Source: Basidiobolus meristosporus CBS 931.73 (lineage: Eukaryota; Basidiobolomycota; Basidiobolomycetes; Basidiobolales; Basidiobolaceae). From it: DNA of 64,000 nt. Positions 46,901 through 59,040 of this stretch are shown one piece after another. The stretch covers positions 57,357-121,356 of the forward strand of contig MCFE01000232.1 of assembly GCA_002104905.1 (NCBI GenBank), in the 5' to 3' direction. The position numbers and the translations under genes are program-made. How positions within the stretch are numbered: position 1 is the stretch's first letter; the number at the start of each line of letters is the position of its first letter. The notes beneath the pieces were generated by a model that worked only from the letters and a program-made list of their open reading frames with translations, was not told the DNA's origin and did not search any database.

Positions 46901-47424
46901 GTAATGTTCCAGTGACTAACAAGAATCGTGATGAATATGTCCACTTATACGTCGAGCATTTCTCCAACAAGTATGTGTCCAAACAATTTGACGCGTTGAG
47001 AGATGGATTCTTGCGGGTGTGTGGTGGCACTGCGCTATCAATGCTAAGGCCAGAAGAGTTGGAGCTGCTGTTATGTGGAGTATCGGAGTTAGACCTTGGA
47101 GATTTGCAGCGTGGTGCCCAATACGATGATGGTTACAGCCCTGAGCATTATGTAATTCGCAACTTCTGGAGCGTTGTGCACGAAATGACCAAGGATGAGC
47201 AAAGGAAACTGTTGACATTTGTGACTGCAAGCGATCGCACACCAATTAAGGGACTTGGCGCCATCACATTCGTGATACAACGAAACGGACCGGATTCTGA
47301 TCGGTTACCGACGGCGCTTACGTGCTTTGGTAGACTACTCTTGCCTGAATATAGCTCCAGACACAAGTTGAGGAAAAACCTGCTCATAGCTATTGAAAAT
47401 GCACGCGGATTTGGCCTTGTATAG
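43917..47424 (+). CDS. HECT-type E3 ubiquitin ligase with AZUL finger (UBE3A/HUL4-like)
   Basis: Transfers ubiquitin from an E2 to substrates through a catalytic cysteine thioester. Four exons: 43917-44332, 44391-44461, 44513-45073, 45131-47424; 1113 residues. The small exon 2 encodes an AZUL zinc finger (about 139-162): YYYQLTNGCENPNC then TNRFCASC, the hallmark of E6AP/UBE3A, completed by CPTC in exon 3. Residues 170-400 are Ser/Thr-rich and disordered. An armadillo-like helical region follows, and the HECT domain starts near 763 (EFFVEDALTQ, RFVNGGEEGIDQGGVQKEFF). The active-site cysteine is about 1081 in LPTALTCFGRLLLPEYSS, 32 residues from the end as usual. The residue after CF is Gly where Asn is common. 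AZUL plus HECT identifies the E6AP/HUL4 group. Shadow frames over the HECT exon were ignored. Confidence 0.93.
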
Positions 47425-50400
47425 GTAGAGTCAAGGACGCAATATGACTGGTTAGAAGTGGGCTGGTTTCTCTGTCTCTGTGAATATCGATGGTCTACCG
47501 GCTGTGAAGGGCTGTGGGCAACCAAGAATACTTGGAAACCCCCTCCCTATTGATAGGGTGTGCGAAAACAATCACTCGCAATGTTTTGACCATTCTGTTA
47601 AATAATTATTCTGCCACTGTCTTGTTCAGATTCTTAGAATGCTTGTACTGATTGCACCAGGCACCAATGCGCCAGATCCTAAGCATTTTCGCCCAACAAT
47701 AAATTATTCTAGTGATCATAGGAAACGATGAAATCCCTGGACAGAGATTCTACAGAACACTAGGCATACCACCATCCTCCTTAACACCATTGCTTAGATT
47801 CATCTGTTACATCATGTAACAAAATACAATCCACCCTGAACCTGGGACCTTTCGTGAGTGCCAAGAATATATGAATTAATCATGATCCATGTGCGGCTTG
47901 TCACACGCTATTCTTTCCTAAATGGGTCTTTTATGCATGCTCAGAATCGAACGCATCATTACTAAAAATGAGGCCGAGGCGAGGACGATAAGTATAATAT
48001 AGAAGGAAAATACCAAATGAAAGTAATGAAAAATATCTGAGCCGCCGTCCAAACATGGTGCTGGTTATTATCAGCACTTCGATTGCCGCACCATTGAGGA
48101 GAATGGAATCCACGTGGATCCGTATGGAGCAGGCTGGGAAGTAATCGCTATGTCCAGGCTCCTTTAAGCCATCCGGTATCGCTCTAGGATGCAAAGGACT
48201 TTCCAGTGACCTTTGGCCCGCTTGGGCACTTTGGCTGAGAGGCCACTAGGGATGGTACTTCCAGTTACGAAATGGCCCCTTGCATGCCTTGTTGTGGTCT
48301 CCGATGGCAAGAGGATTTATTCCACTAGATTTGAACACGGTTCTATAAAACCCCGTCAATCCAACTCGGCCATATCAATCAAGAGATGGGTGTTAATCCC
48401 TATTCCGTACATGGAGCCACCTAATCCCAATGGCTGTGAATGTGCGAGTGTATGTTAAAAGGCATGACATGAAGATCAATTGATCGGCCGTCATTTCTCA
48501 TGGAACACTCCATCATGGTTCCACTTTCCTAAGCCCAACAAGGACCATTTACCAAACGAAGTCACCCTCTGGTCGGTATAATGTTTGTTTATCTAGTGTA
48601 CTTTTACTGCGAGTTCACTCTTACGCGCGCCAGGTATCTTGGTTAGAGATGGAAGATTACCCTGGGGAAACAGATTATAGGCCGATATGACCTAAGATAA
48701 ATTCAAGGCAATGTGGCATGGAAGTGATGGGGGAAGGAGTAAGAGACGATAACTACATCCATCCATGTCATATTGGATCTTCATCGAGTGGTTCCATGGC
48801 TCAGTCGATTGGTGGCTCATGATGAGGCCTTGGAAATTCCCCTTTCCTGTCCACAACCCGGCAGCTATCGGGAAAATTGGGTCTTTCTAAAATGGGATAT
48901 CTCCGGAATGTTCTTTGAAAATAATCAAGCTTCGTTAAGGTAATGGAAATATATGGCACTGGCATCTCTACAATTCTCCGGGAGCTCCTGCAAATTACGT
49001 AAGGACCGATACAGTCTAATGGTACGATATAGTAGTAAAATCCCGGCTCTACGCCCGTTGGGTGAGCTCAGTAGATTCGGTGTCGCAAAAGCATCACTTC
49101 TGGTGGGCTTGAAATATGTCTGATGAGAGCGGCACTCACCACGATTTTCACGTTAACATGCCAACAACTAGATGGGACTCAGCTGGTTCTGGCAGTGAAG
49201 GGCGTTCCTTTGGTGGCTGTTGAATCTCCCTCTTAGGATGAGTCATCTAACCTCATATATGTGAACTTGGTCCTGTTAATTGAACAATAGGGTGAAGGTG
49301 TGATGGCGATCCTCAAATCCTACTGCCCAGTTCAGCCGCCTCCCCGGCGGCAAGTCTTGTTGACGGACCTTACATTGAGAGCGCTCATTCCTTGGCAGCA
49401 GTATGAGGCCAAGCATAGGATAAGTTTCTTCGTGGAAACGGCGTCCGCCGATTGCCATTGGACAATGAGGATGGAGTCTTGTTCTTTGACCTTAAAATCA
49501 TGGCGTCTTTCGGCCCGCCAGAGCAAGTAGGACATTTGTCCAACAATATCCCACACCTTACCGTTGGGATTTTGAGAATAAATTGCCATTGTACAGAGGA
49601 TATATCTGGACTATCTTTTCAAACTTGGAATCATAGATTTCCTTCGAGTTATTTGTAGTGGAAAGGCCACGGATTAGGTAAATCAGCTGAACCTGGAGGT
49701 TTGGTTGGTAGATTGGCAGTACATATAGATGGCTATTGAAGCATAAGTGGCACCATTGGTAGCAATTTGGCAGTGTCGACGATCTGCGGCCTGACCAGGA
49801 CTTCTCATCGAGCATGCAGGGATCTTTCTTTTACCCCAGGATAGGGGTCTAGACCGCTTTAGGCGGTAGGCCCATTTTGTGTTTATCAACACTTCGGGTG
49901 TGATGTTGCGCAGCAACTTTTTCTTCGCTTTTCGTTTCCAATATCACCCCATGTGCTTCACGTGACCCAGCGGTCGCATATTCCCTGTGGTTCTGAGTGT
50001 TATGACCTCTTAGGTCGTGGATGCTGGCGAAAAACCATCGCCACCATCACTTGACGATTTCACGGGTAGCGGGATGACGCCATTCACACTATATACAGTA
50101 TTGTTGCCAATTTCAGTTGAAGCCATCTCATTGAGGTAACAGTTGCTATTTCTATTTAAGCCAAAGTGTAGATCCTCAAGTAATGATCGGGGAAGCATTT
50201 TCATTGACTATTCACAGGTCTGGTGTTCGCGATACGCAAGGGTCTAGGTAGGTAGATAGGCTTAAGCTCTAGGACTTCCGTGAAACTAGAAGCAGCTAAT
50301 TATTCCGATCCATAGTCATTGGAGTGCATATAACATCATAAGGAGTAATTCCTTTGACGATGAGTCACCCAGGAGTTTAACTCTATTTCCTTATCGATAT

Positions 50401-52661
50401 GGCATTCCTTTAATCTGCCAATAGTAGTTTCCACCTAGCTGACATTGAGCGATAGTTGGCAGACCTTTTACTTGGCCAAGAAACAAACGATTGAGCAATG
50501 GGCGATGAGAGGTTAGGGTATCCGAGTTGGCGGATAAGTCACTAAAACAATCCATCCAATAAGGATTGGGCATAACAGAGGCATATTATGCTGTACCACC
50601 CATTCATCGTGGTGTGGGTGAAGCGCGTCGTGTAACTATTTTTTGAGCACAGGATCCGTGTGGATAAACCTTGATCCAATGAAGTGTTCATCTCTGCTGG
50701 CGCGTAGCAACTCGATGAAAGTACACAAAAATCCTCCGTCCAATGTCTTCAACGCTGTGCACGGTATAGCAGAGGAGCGCTGGTACGCACCATACAAGGC
50801 GTTTATATCGTGTGGAGTAGCTCTATATTTAGCCGGATGGAAATAACTCGTTTTCCATTGGACTCCAGCATAAGAGCTTAATAGAGGCCTATCGGCAATC
50901 TAGAGTCGGTCTGTTGGCCAACTCAGATAACTTTGGTATATCTTACGAAACTTTGTTGACAAGCTCTCCAAAATGTCCACTACGCCACTTAATTAGATAC
51001 GCTGAAAGCTAGACTCTGTGATAGGAGTCCAATAATGGACATGCAGAATCGTGTCCTGGTAAACAGTGCTGATAAAATCACTCGCACCAGGGCGTAAAAA
51101 AGTTACTCGATCCACGAGCTCGTTCAGGCTATTCGACAAAACGCTTATGGTGCGGAGGAATTATCCTGTCTGCATTTAGACGGAAATAGGTTAATATGTT
51201 CTAGATTCCGTCAGACTGAGTATTGATTGGTATCGAGGTAAAGCCCGCACGTTTGCACTTGTCGGCCATGCCGATAGACAAGCGCCCCAAGCTGCTGCTA
51301 ACGACACCTGGCAGACCTGATGATGGATGGCATCCATGTCTCGTCCATCATACAGCAAGAAACCCCTCCTTGCTTCAACGACATTGTGGCAGACGGTCGT
51401 TGAGCAGTCTAGGATTGGATTCATCTGGAACGCATCAAGACCAGTGTTTTATTCAAACAGGAGTATATATTTTTCCAGCTGACTAAATGCTCATTATTTG
51501 GTGCCCAAAATGGTGTGTCCCATGCTTCCTCCGCTTAGGATTGAGGCCCTGATGGCTAGCCATATCGCTAAACCATCGCAAACCCCAGAAAGCTTCGAGC
51601 AGACGGAACCATCACTGTATGCTTAATTTCTCAGGTTCCCTTATTTGTTGAAAACCCCTAAGAGCAATCCTTCCGATTCGTCAGATCAGGTCTTCCAGGC
51701 CCTGAAAAGCATTGATGTCCAGCGAGTATTCCCACAGTACGATTTTCCAAATGATGATGATAGCTCCACATAGTGGAAACTTTTAGGTTTAACCCTGGCG
51801 CGCCTTGTGTTTCGCCGGCTCTCGTGATCAGCATGAGGTGGTGTGGAAATGCGGTCTAGCCCCGTCATATGCCCGAGGGCGACCGCGTATGTCGTAGTCT
51901 TTCGAAGTTCAAAGACCCATCATACTATAACCCATATCCCAAGCCTATTGGCCTAGTCACCATCCCGCGCTTTGCACCTGATCTTATTCCGTTCACAATA
52001 GTCTTCTCTTCCGATTCCGATGAACGCATAGAGGAAGAACGGGATGCGGATCCAGTCTGAGGGTTAATCCGCATGTTCTGCGGATGCTTGTGAAATACAA
52101 GGAAGGTGAATTCTTAATCGGGTTGAAATGTGCTAACACGGGCGGGATGGTCGTTATGGTTTAGAGTGCCTGGGTTATGCTAGCCGAGCTGGAAGCGTAC
52201 GACTGGGTGCATCTTCGTCCGGTTGCCAAGACACATGGCAGCTCAAACGATCGTCTAACCATCCAAAAACAACATATGGCTCCTCAAGGGTGTAGCGGTC
52301 ACTTTATTACAGACAAGGACAACGCCACTTGGCCTTCTGCTCATCGGCAGCTGGGGTACAAGATGGTGATGTTTTGCTATTATAAATGTTCCTTTTAATC
52401 AGCGTCTATTTGTGCTAGATTCTCTTCAAAATATCAAGGCGTATGAGTTACAAATAAGAAGGGTGCATTAAACTTAAGAAAAAGCTACAAAACGAAGTCG
52501 CTTCAAGCGATATTGAACACATGGATGGCGGGGTTATGTTATATAGAATTCAATTGCTTCGAGAATCCAAACTAAGCTGTGGCATTTGTGAATACTCTAT
52601 CCATTACTTATTCAACCATGCCGGTCAGAACTATGAGCTTTGGACATCATGGAAGTTCAAC
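47425..52661. other. Gene-poor block, no gene recognised
   Basis: 5.2 kb of short scattered frames. I checked both strands for conserved motifs and consistent exon joins and found none. The most protein-like piece is a plus-strand frame at 51869-52060 (for example KPIGLVTIPRFAPDLIPF), preceded by interrupted protein-like sequence from about 51630, possibly a decayed gene. No RNA gene or long repeat seen. Confidence 0.45.
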
Positions 52662-53583
52662 TCAAAATAACGGAAAGCCCCCGTGCTCAAAGAATTCAAA
52701 GGGACTGATAGGGCTCAACACCGCTACAATCCCATCGCTTGAGTAACACAAACCTACTTTGACGTCAAATGACCCATTCGGAGAGACAAATGTGAATTCA
52801 AACAGGCTGGTCAGCGTTCGGAATTGGCCGATCTTCATATCCATGAATTCCTCTTGGACCTCGTACAGTTCATCCGGATCGACATACGAAAAAAACGAGG
52901 TGCCAATTAGCTGACTTGGCTTGAAGCCTAGTACCTGCTCACTGCTCTCGGTTGCGTAAATGATGGGAAGGAATTCAGAGAACCGATCCAATATTAAGCA
53001 GACACGCGGGCTTTTTCGCGGGTATGGTGGTGTGCTTTGTGAAAGCGCTCTAAAAATATCTTCTTTGGTGTGGAGGACTTCTGAACACCCCTGAACGTTC
53101 CAATTAGCGAGTGCCACATCTCTCACGTCAAGTAAATCACTTACCCTCACTCGTACTTCTTTGTTGTCAATCATGACGATGTTCTCTGCCATACACGTGC
53201 TTTCTTTAAAAATATCAATAAACTGCGTGAAAAAAAGTGAGGGTATAAAAATTACCTAGCAGGTTGCTTCGAACGAAATCCCCTGAGCTGATGGTTCTGT
53301 TTGTGGTCACATAGAGTCCTTCGCAACAGTAAAATACTGTCTCTAGCGTGACATATCCGGATCTCGTTTTAACATTGTTGTATATAATAGTGCCAAAGGT
53401 TTGTAACTCCATTAGACAATCTAGAATCGGGGCAACAGTGTCGTAATTTGGTGTCAAAAGGGCAACGCTATTTCCAATTAGCTCCAATCCAGCGTGGCCT
53501 ATCACTTGGTCAAAGGTCGGTGATAAGTACACAAAGCGTGCATCTGTTCCGTGAGTTAATATACATATGAACGAAGAGGCCAT
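52662..53583 (-). CDS. Two-PAS-domain protein
   Basis: Exons (minus) 53583-53256 and 53203-52662; 289 residues. Residues about 1-110 form one PAS domain (ARFVYLSPTFDQVIGHAGLELIG) and about 150-285 a second (LPIIYATESSEQVLGFKPSQLIG, FFSYVDPDEL, FEFTFVSPNGSFDVKVGL). Both resemble the PAS folds of fungal white-collar-type sensors, but the LOV flavin motif GRNCRFLQ and a GATA finger are absent, so direct light sensing is unlikely from this protein alone. It may pair with another PAS protein. The intron has a clear donor (G|gtaatt), but the best acceptor (cgcag) gives a stop; the weaker aaag 20 nt downstream keeps the frame. Alternatively the gene is inactive or these are two genes. Confidence 0.65.
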
Positions 53584-55009
53584 AGTTTATTCTTCTATTG
53601 AATGTGAGAACTGAGGTAAGGACGCTAGGTACGATACATAGATTCATAACATATGTCTTATCTTTTTTCAAAAAATTCGTATTCATGATATTTAACTTGG
53701 TCCAAAATAAATCGGATGCAGAATGTATTGACAAAAACATCTAACCATAATAGTCATGTTGCACATACAAAATCAGATCTATGGAATTTTCTCAAACCAA
53801 TCATCATTGTGCTCTGATATCCCTTATTATAGACGAAAAGGGGGTCGATTGGACAGCGCAGTTCCATTCAGCGCAGTCCAGAGAAAACTCTGCTTCTGGA
53901 TTATGTCCAAAGTTGCTACCCACTGCTTTCCAATCTAAATCAACCTTCTTCCCGCCTCCTGCCATTATGTGGTGACACACATCTTCCGACATTGCGCAAT
54001 GAGCGCTTGTTCATTAGCGGTGCCTCTCGGCAGCAAGACATATAGACTATGTATCCACAATCAAAATGGACGATGTGCTGCGATCACGAGAAGCCCCTTT
54101 CCACACGTATTGTTGGAGCTCAGGGTCAAGGCTCGAATGAAGTCGAACTTGATCAGCCTTGAGTTCTATCCGAAATTCCAGCCGATTTCTGATCAGAATG
54201 GTTCGGAGGCTTCCTGCGATGTCATTTGAGGCCGTAGCAGTGGATTCGCGCCTGCAGAGCCACTCTGTGTGACAGTGTCCCACGGATCAGGTGACAAGAA
54301 TCGAGCTAACCATTGCATCTCAATTTGGGCACAACCGGGAAAAATGTTGCCTCTGCCATGAGGGATAACGACCCGCCCGCTTTGGTTGATAATGCTGGTC
54401 AGCAAAATTGTATTGAATTTATACACGCTAGAATGATCGGATTAGATGTTTATTGTTCACACAAATGGAGCATCATATGCGAATTGGTGCCAGAGGTCGA
54501 TCCGTGCATCCTAAAACAATTCGATCCAACGAATCTTGGAAGGGGATGATGGGCAGATGACGGCCGGTTCGTTCGCATAAGTATGGATATTACTGATACG
54601 AGATACAGGTGCATGCATGGGCAGTGAAAACAAAGCGGATCAAAGGCCCAAGATATAATTGTCTAGTGGCACTTGCCTGCTCCTCCCGACGCTACATATT
54701 GGCTCCTACATATAGGCACGGTGTGGGAATCTATAGAGCTGTTGGCAAATTACGCGCAATACTCATGCAGGCCAAACCAAGTACCTGGACTCTGGATTAC
54801 GTATTAGTCATGAGCCCAACGAGAATTGGTTGCATTCGGAACTACAGAAGGTCTGTTCCATGGCTTTATTTAAATTTAATATATTATCCTTGCTCAACGA
54901 TCTTCGTTATTACCTAATATATATGTCCAAGCTGACACTGCAACCAATAATCATGAACGAACAAGGGACATTTGTTGCATGGTTGAGGTTTGTTACAGGC
55001 CAGGGCATA
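53584..55009. other. Intergenic, nothing recognised
   Basis: 1.4 kb between the PAS gene and the peroxidase gene with only short chance frames on both strands. Confidence 0.5.
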
Positions 55010-55774
55010 TTATATCTCGGGATTCAGCAGCTTGGATCTAACAGCCAGCTCAATGAAATTTTGTACGCTAGGCGTGAGGGAAATGTTCTCGGATCGAACA
55101 AAGTCTTTCGGTAAGCGCTCGTGGGAAAAAATATCCATGACTGTCTGCTTGGAAATTTTGTCTCCGTGACCGAAGACTGCGAATAACGAGGCCATTTCCA
55201 TCTGAGAGATAGCCTTTAGCCTTGGGCTATACGACACTTCAGGATTATTCTCCAAGCTGTCCTTGATACGCATGTTGCTGAATTTGGCAAAATCCTCCAA
55301 TGTGTACATATCATCTTTACTTGAAGCTTGCTCCAGCTGTTTAAGTAAATCCGGGTCAGGGCTTACCGGGTCTCCAAGCGCCCCATCCTTGCGTGATAAG
55401 GAAAAGTCATGCTCTATGAAGTCGTGAAGCTTTAAGTCTCGAAGACTTGGGACTATAAACCCATCCGGAGTGTCCTGTCCTACTTTGAGGAACGTCAGGC
55501 CTACTAAGACATTCCGAATCAACGGGTGGAGATTTATAGAATCTACCAATCCGTTTTGCAGTACCTCAAAGGTAATATTGGCCCCGGACCGAGGCAGATA
55601 TCCATGGTTAGCTAATGTATTTAATACAGGGCATGGGCCACGGATAGCATGCTTCGGTCTCTCCCAATGGTGTCCATCCGCGTAGCTAGGAGTGCAACTG
55701 ACCAACCTTTCTGACAACCCGACAAACAGAAGTCCAACAAATATGGTGCTCACTTTCTGAAGTCTAACCAACAT
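55010..55774 (-). CDS. Secreted heme-thiolate peroxidase (unspecific peroxygenase / chloroperoxidase family)
   Basis: Intron-free frame of 254 residues. Residues 1-27 are a signal peptide (VSTIFVGLLFVGLSERL, likely cleaved near VSC-TPS). The heme-ligand motif is RGPCPVLNTLANHGYLPR, with Cys about 48. The short-family metal-site triad EHD is at about 120-122 (IEHDFSLSR). This pattern (PCP plus EHD, about 230 mature residues) is that of short, family I unspecific peroxygenases, which use peroxide to oxygenate or halogenate organic compounds outside the cell. The distal catalytic acid/base residues cannot be assigned without alignment. The gene sits alone in a gene-poor region close to the repeat-rich subtelomere, a typical place for lineage-specific secreted enzymes. 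Confidence 0.85.
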   Translation of the reverse strand: MLVRLQKVSTIFVGLLFVGLSERLVSCTPSYADGHHWERPKHAIRGPCPVLNTLANHGYLPRSGANITFEVLQNGLVDSINLHPLIRNVLVGLTFLKVGQDTPDGFIVPSLRDLKLHDFIEHDFSLSRKDGALGDPVSPDPDLLKQLEQASSKDDMYTLEDFAKFSNMRIKDSLENNPEVSYSPRLKAISQMEMASLFAVFGHGDKISKQTVMDIFSHERLPKDFVRSENISLTPSVQNFIELAVRSKLLNPEI

Positions 55775-57062
55775 TATTAAGGATTGTCAAAGAGATTAGA
55801 ACGGCGGACGCTCGAGAGATTCAGTTGCTTTAGAGGTCAAGCAAGCTGCAGCATTATTGAAGAGATGGAAGGCGTTATATATTCCGTAAGTTTCTAAAAT
55901 CCGGACTCGGGGGGATATGGTATCAGTATACCTTCCACTGCCTGTTGTAAACAGCAGGAACATTCTGCAATAGATCGACGTCTTCAAACAAATTTGTAAC
56001 TTCTAGACATGGCCGATATGTCGTAATGCTGGAGATAGTCGAAAGTTGCCTGACTTAGAGCAATGCAGCGATCGCTGTCTCATGGGTGAACCAACAGGAT
56101 TTGTATTGCATGTGGGTATCATAGGACAATTCTTCATGATAAAGCCTTAAAATATACATGCTGTTTCATCATGATACTTACATGCATACGCAGGACTCAT
56201 TTGTGCCTTACAGTCCCTCCAAAATATAGAATGCATGTTCTACTGAAGTACTTGCAACATTGGATTCAATCTGTCGGCCAATACTTTACCAGCCCTAGTT
56301 TGAAATCCAACTTCACTAGTGTAGGTATGCACCAGTTAGACAGTGGGTGAGGCTCTGATGCATTGCATTGCTTGAATTGATATTCTATTGGATCGATGGC
56401 ATCTCCGCATTTAATGATAATATCGCAAATAAATATGTAATAACGAATTATCCATATACCGGTTTCCGTAGCAGCTCATTGAGCAGAACACTTTCCCAAT
56501 TTTTTTCGAATGATGGAAAAAGCGAGTAGATAGAAATTTCTAAAGTCGTCTAAAATGCAGCTGGATGTGGTCATGTACACTATGGCCCACAAAGATTATA
56601 TTGACCATTCAATATAAATCTCCCATCTAAAATTCCGAAGCCCCTGAAGCAAGAGCAATGGTGTTAATGGGCTAATTAGTGAGATGAAATCCGGGAGAAG
56701 TTGGTTTCACTCGGTTACTATATTTAGTTAGTCTCCAGAATTTCATATTATGAGGGTGTTTGTGGGAGTGGTCTCCATTATTGGCGGAATATTTACTTTA
56801 GTTGGATTTCAAACAATTGTTATATCTGTTTCATAAAGATACGTCTCAGAGCTTCTGTATAACCAGCACATGAATTGCTAGAGCAATAACACATTTCTTA
56901 CCTACAGATACCCAGCTCCTCAATCTCGAGTCCTTTTGATTTCAGCTCAATAGATTTAGAAATAGTAAGTATTTTGAGTTATACACCGTGCAACTCGAGT
57001 ACATCTCCAATATTGCGTAGGCCTTGAGCTTCTACGATTACCCAAATGTTTTGGAGCATAAC
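55775..57062. other. Intergenic, nothing recognised
   Basis: 1.3 kb, AT-rich, no supported gene. Marks the transition to the repeat-rich subtelomere. Confidence 0.5.
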
Positions 57063-57270
57063 TGTTGTAAATTTCGTAATTACACCTCTCTATCTACTGA
57101 AGTCAGTTATATAGATCATTGTCTACAAATCTTAAATGATTCTGCCCAAATTCCGTATCTGGATATACATGTATATTTTCACCAATATATCAAGTACCCC
57201 AAACATGAGAAATCTCAAAGGTCTCCAAAAAGCCCCAAACCTTGCATAAATGCTCTTGAGAGCTTCCTAG
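57063..57270 (+). repeat. Old diverged copia LTR fragment
   Basis: Begins TGTTGTAAATTTCGTAATT and follows the same order of blocks as the better LTR copies (cacct, caaatctta, accaaattcc-like, catgagaaatctcaaag, gccccaaacctt), but with many substitutions. The 3' part is missing; a run of ten G follows at about 57284-57293. Confidence 0.65.
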
Positions 57271-57323
57271 GGTAGGGGGCTAAGGGGGGGGGGAATGATG
57301 ATTATCCTGTTGTAACAACAAAT

Positions 57324-57446
57324 AGTTTACTGTCCTACAGATGAAATGATTGCAAACATATTTACCAAACCATTAGCTAGAGACAAGTTTGAATATCTTA
57401 GGTCAAAATTAGGACTAGTCAGTATGAACATTTAGCTGAGTGGGAG
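57324..57446 (+). pseudogene. 3' end fragment of copia pol
   Basis: Plus-strand copy of the last ~35 codons of the copia polyprotein: a segment encoding CPTDEMIANIFTKPLARDKF and the terminal MNI with stop at 57433-57435, followed by the purine-rich gctgagtgggag tract and then an LTR. It matches the intact order found on the minus strand at 59390-59520. The rest of that element is absent. Confidence 0.8.
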
Positions 57447-57779
57447 TGTTGTAAAAATTTGTATTTCCACCTAAATATTCACCTAACTTAGTCACTTAGA
57501 TCATTACCTTCAAATCCTAGAGAATACTGACCAAATTCCTTGTCGGGATTTGCTTGGAATATTTACCCAGAACATGAAAATTAGAGAAGTTGTCTAAACA
57601 GCCCCAAACTTTGCACACATATTCTCAGGACCTTCCTTAACCTATTCTACATGTTTGTTATGCCAAGACCATGTAAAAGTATAAATGCTACTTTTACATT
57701 TAATAAATCTTTAAGTGAAAACCACATAATCTACTTGTCCTCCCAAATCACTTCCAATATCTCCAAGACTCTTACAACA
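57447..57779 (+). repeat. Copia LTR (copy 1)
   Basis: 333 bp starting TGTTGTAAAAATTTGTATTTCC and ending CTCTTACAACA, the TG...CA ends of an LTR. Preceded by pol end and purine tract, so it is a 3' LTR of a plus-strand element now reduced to this end. Confidence 0.85.
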
Positions 57780-58039
57780 TATTCAAGGGTAAAATCTGTA
57801 TTCAACATCTTAAGTAAAGGAGCCAAGTTAGATTATTGACATCTGGAATGCAGAGAGCTTGCAAGATGAGCATGGATTTTTCTGTTTCACAAATATCCTC
57901 AATATCAAAATCAAGTGGAGAGTGTAGTAAAACTCTTTGCTCATTGTGGTATCTTCTGAGAATGTTGATAGCTTGAAGGGAAGGAGAATCTTTCAGTAAG
58001 CTGGTATATTTTTTGTGGATTAGAGATCATGGTCACAAT

Positions 58040-58382
58040 TGTGGTAAAAATTTGTAATTCCATGTAAATATTCACCCAACTCAGTTAATAAGATCACCCA
58101 CAAATCCTAGAAAAACTGACCAAATTCCTTGTTGGGATTTACTTGGAATATTCCTACAAAATCATCAGGTATCCAGAACATGAAAATTCTCAAAGTTGTC
58201 CAAACAGCCCAAACTTGCACATATGTTCTTGGGACATTCTGAATCTAATTTTATGTGTTTGCTATGCAAAGACTATGTAAAAGTACAAATATTACCATTA
58301 CATTTAGTAAATTATTAAGTGAAAGCTGTGTAATCAACTTGTATTCTCAATCACTTCCAATATCCCCAAGACTCTTACAACA
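58040..58382 (+). repeat. Copia LTR (copy 2, solo)
   Basis: 343 bp, TGTGGTAAAAATTTGTAATTCC to CTCTTACAACA, same block order as copy 1. No internal element adjoins it, so a solo LTR. No target duplication evident. Confidence 0.8.
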
Positions 58383-58479
58383 GGATATGAGCCCTGTGCT
58401 GTCACTCTCTGCAATGTCTACTTCTGCTCTGCAGAGAAGTTGGATGGATCTCACTACCAAGTCAGGGAGGGGTGGTTTT

Positions 58480-58566
58480 TGTTGCAAAAATTTGTAATTC
58501 CACCTATACATTCACCTAACTTAGTCACTCAAAGCATTACCTACAAATCTTAGAGCATTCTGACAA
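58480..58566 (+). repeat. Copia LTR fragment (copy 3)
   Basis: The first ~87 bp of an LTR (TGTTGCAAAAATTTGTAATTCC to cattctgac), cut off where the LINE fragment with its GGGTTAGGG end begins. Confidence 0.75.
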
Positions 58567-59040
58567 GGGTTAGGGAGACACTTTCACCAACAGGTGAAAT
58601 GTTTAATTCAGTTGAAACAAAGGAGCAGTGCTACTGTTGTAGCTTTGATACAAGAATGTGTAACTGAGGGGAGTTTGTAGGTAAGTTTACAAGAAGTGAT
58701 GATAGTTCTTCAGTGCTCAAGACACTGCTCAGTGGGAACAGGGGTACCAAGAGGGTAAGAATGACTTGTGAACAACAATGATAAGGGCAATATGATAAAG
58801 ATTGATATTCATCATAAAAGGAGTGTGCTGCTTCAGATATTGGTGCCAAAGATCTTTCAAGTACTTCAGGTAGGCCAGATTGAGCTTTTATGACTGCAGA
58901 ATATAATGAGTAAGCTCCTTGACATCAGGATCTCCAGGTAATATTCTCCAGTAGGAGCCAGGTGTAGTGTGGCATGTTCTCTTCCAGGCCTTGATCAGTG
59001 GGTTGCTGCAGAGATGAAATCTGAGATATAATCTAGTCCT
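58567..59040 (-). mobile_element. LINE fragment, 5'-truncated and degenerate
   Basis: About 470 bp related to the 3' end of the LINE at 61695-62795: the minus-strand frame ends in SVLSTEELSSLL and SPQLHILVSKLQQ, and the 3' untranslated part (caccaacaggtgaaat, cagttgaaacaaa, ctactgttgtagctttgat) is shared. Upstream coding is broken by a stop and frame changes. Its 3' end carries CCCTAACCC (GGGTTAGGG on the given strand). It abuts LTR copy 4 directly. Confidence 0.8.

Noticed and set aside
46572-47525. Minus-strand frames over the HECT domain
   Set aside because: Shadows of a conserved coding exon on the plus strand.
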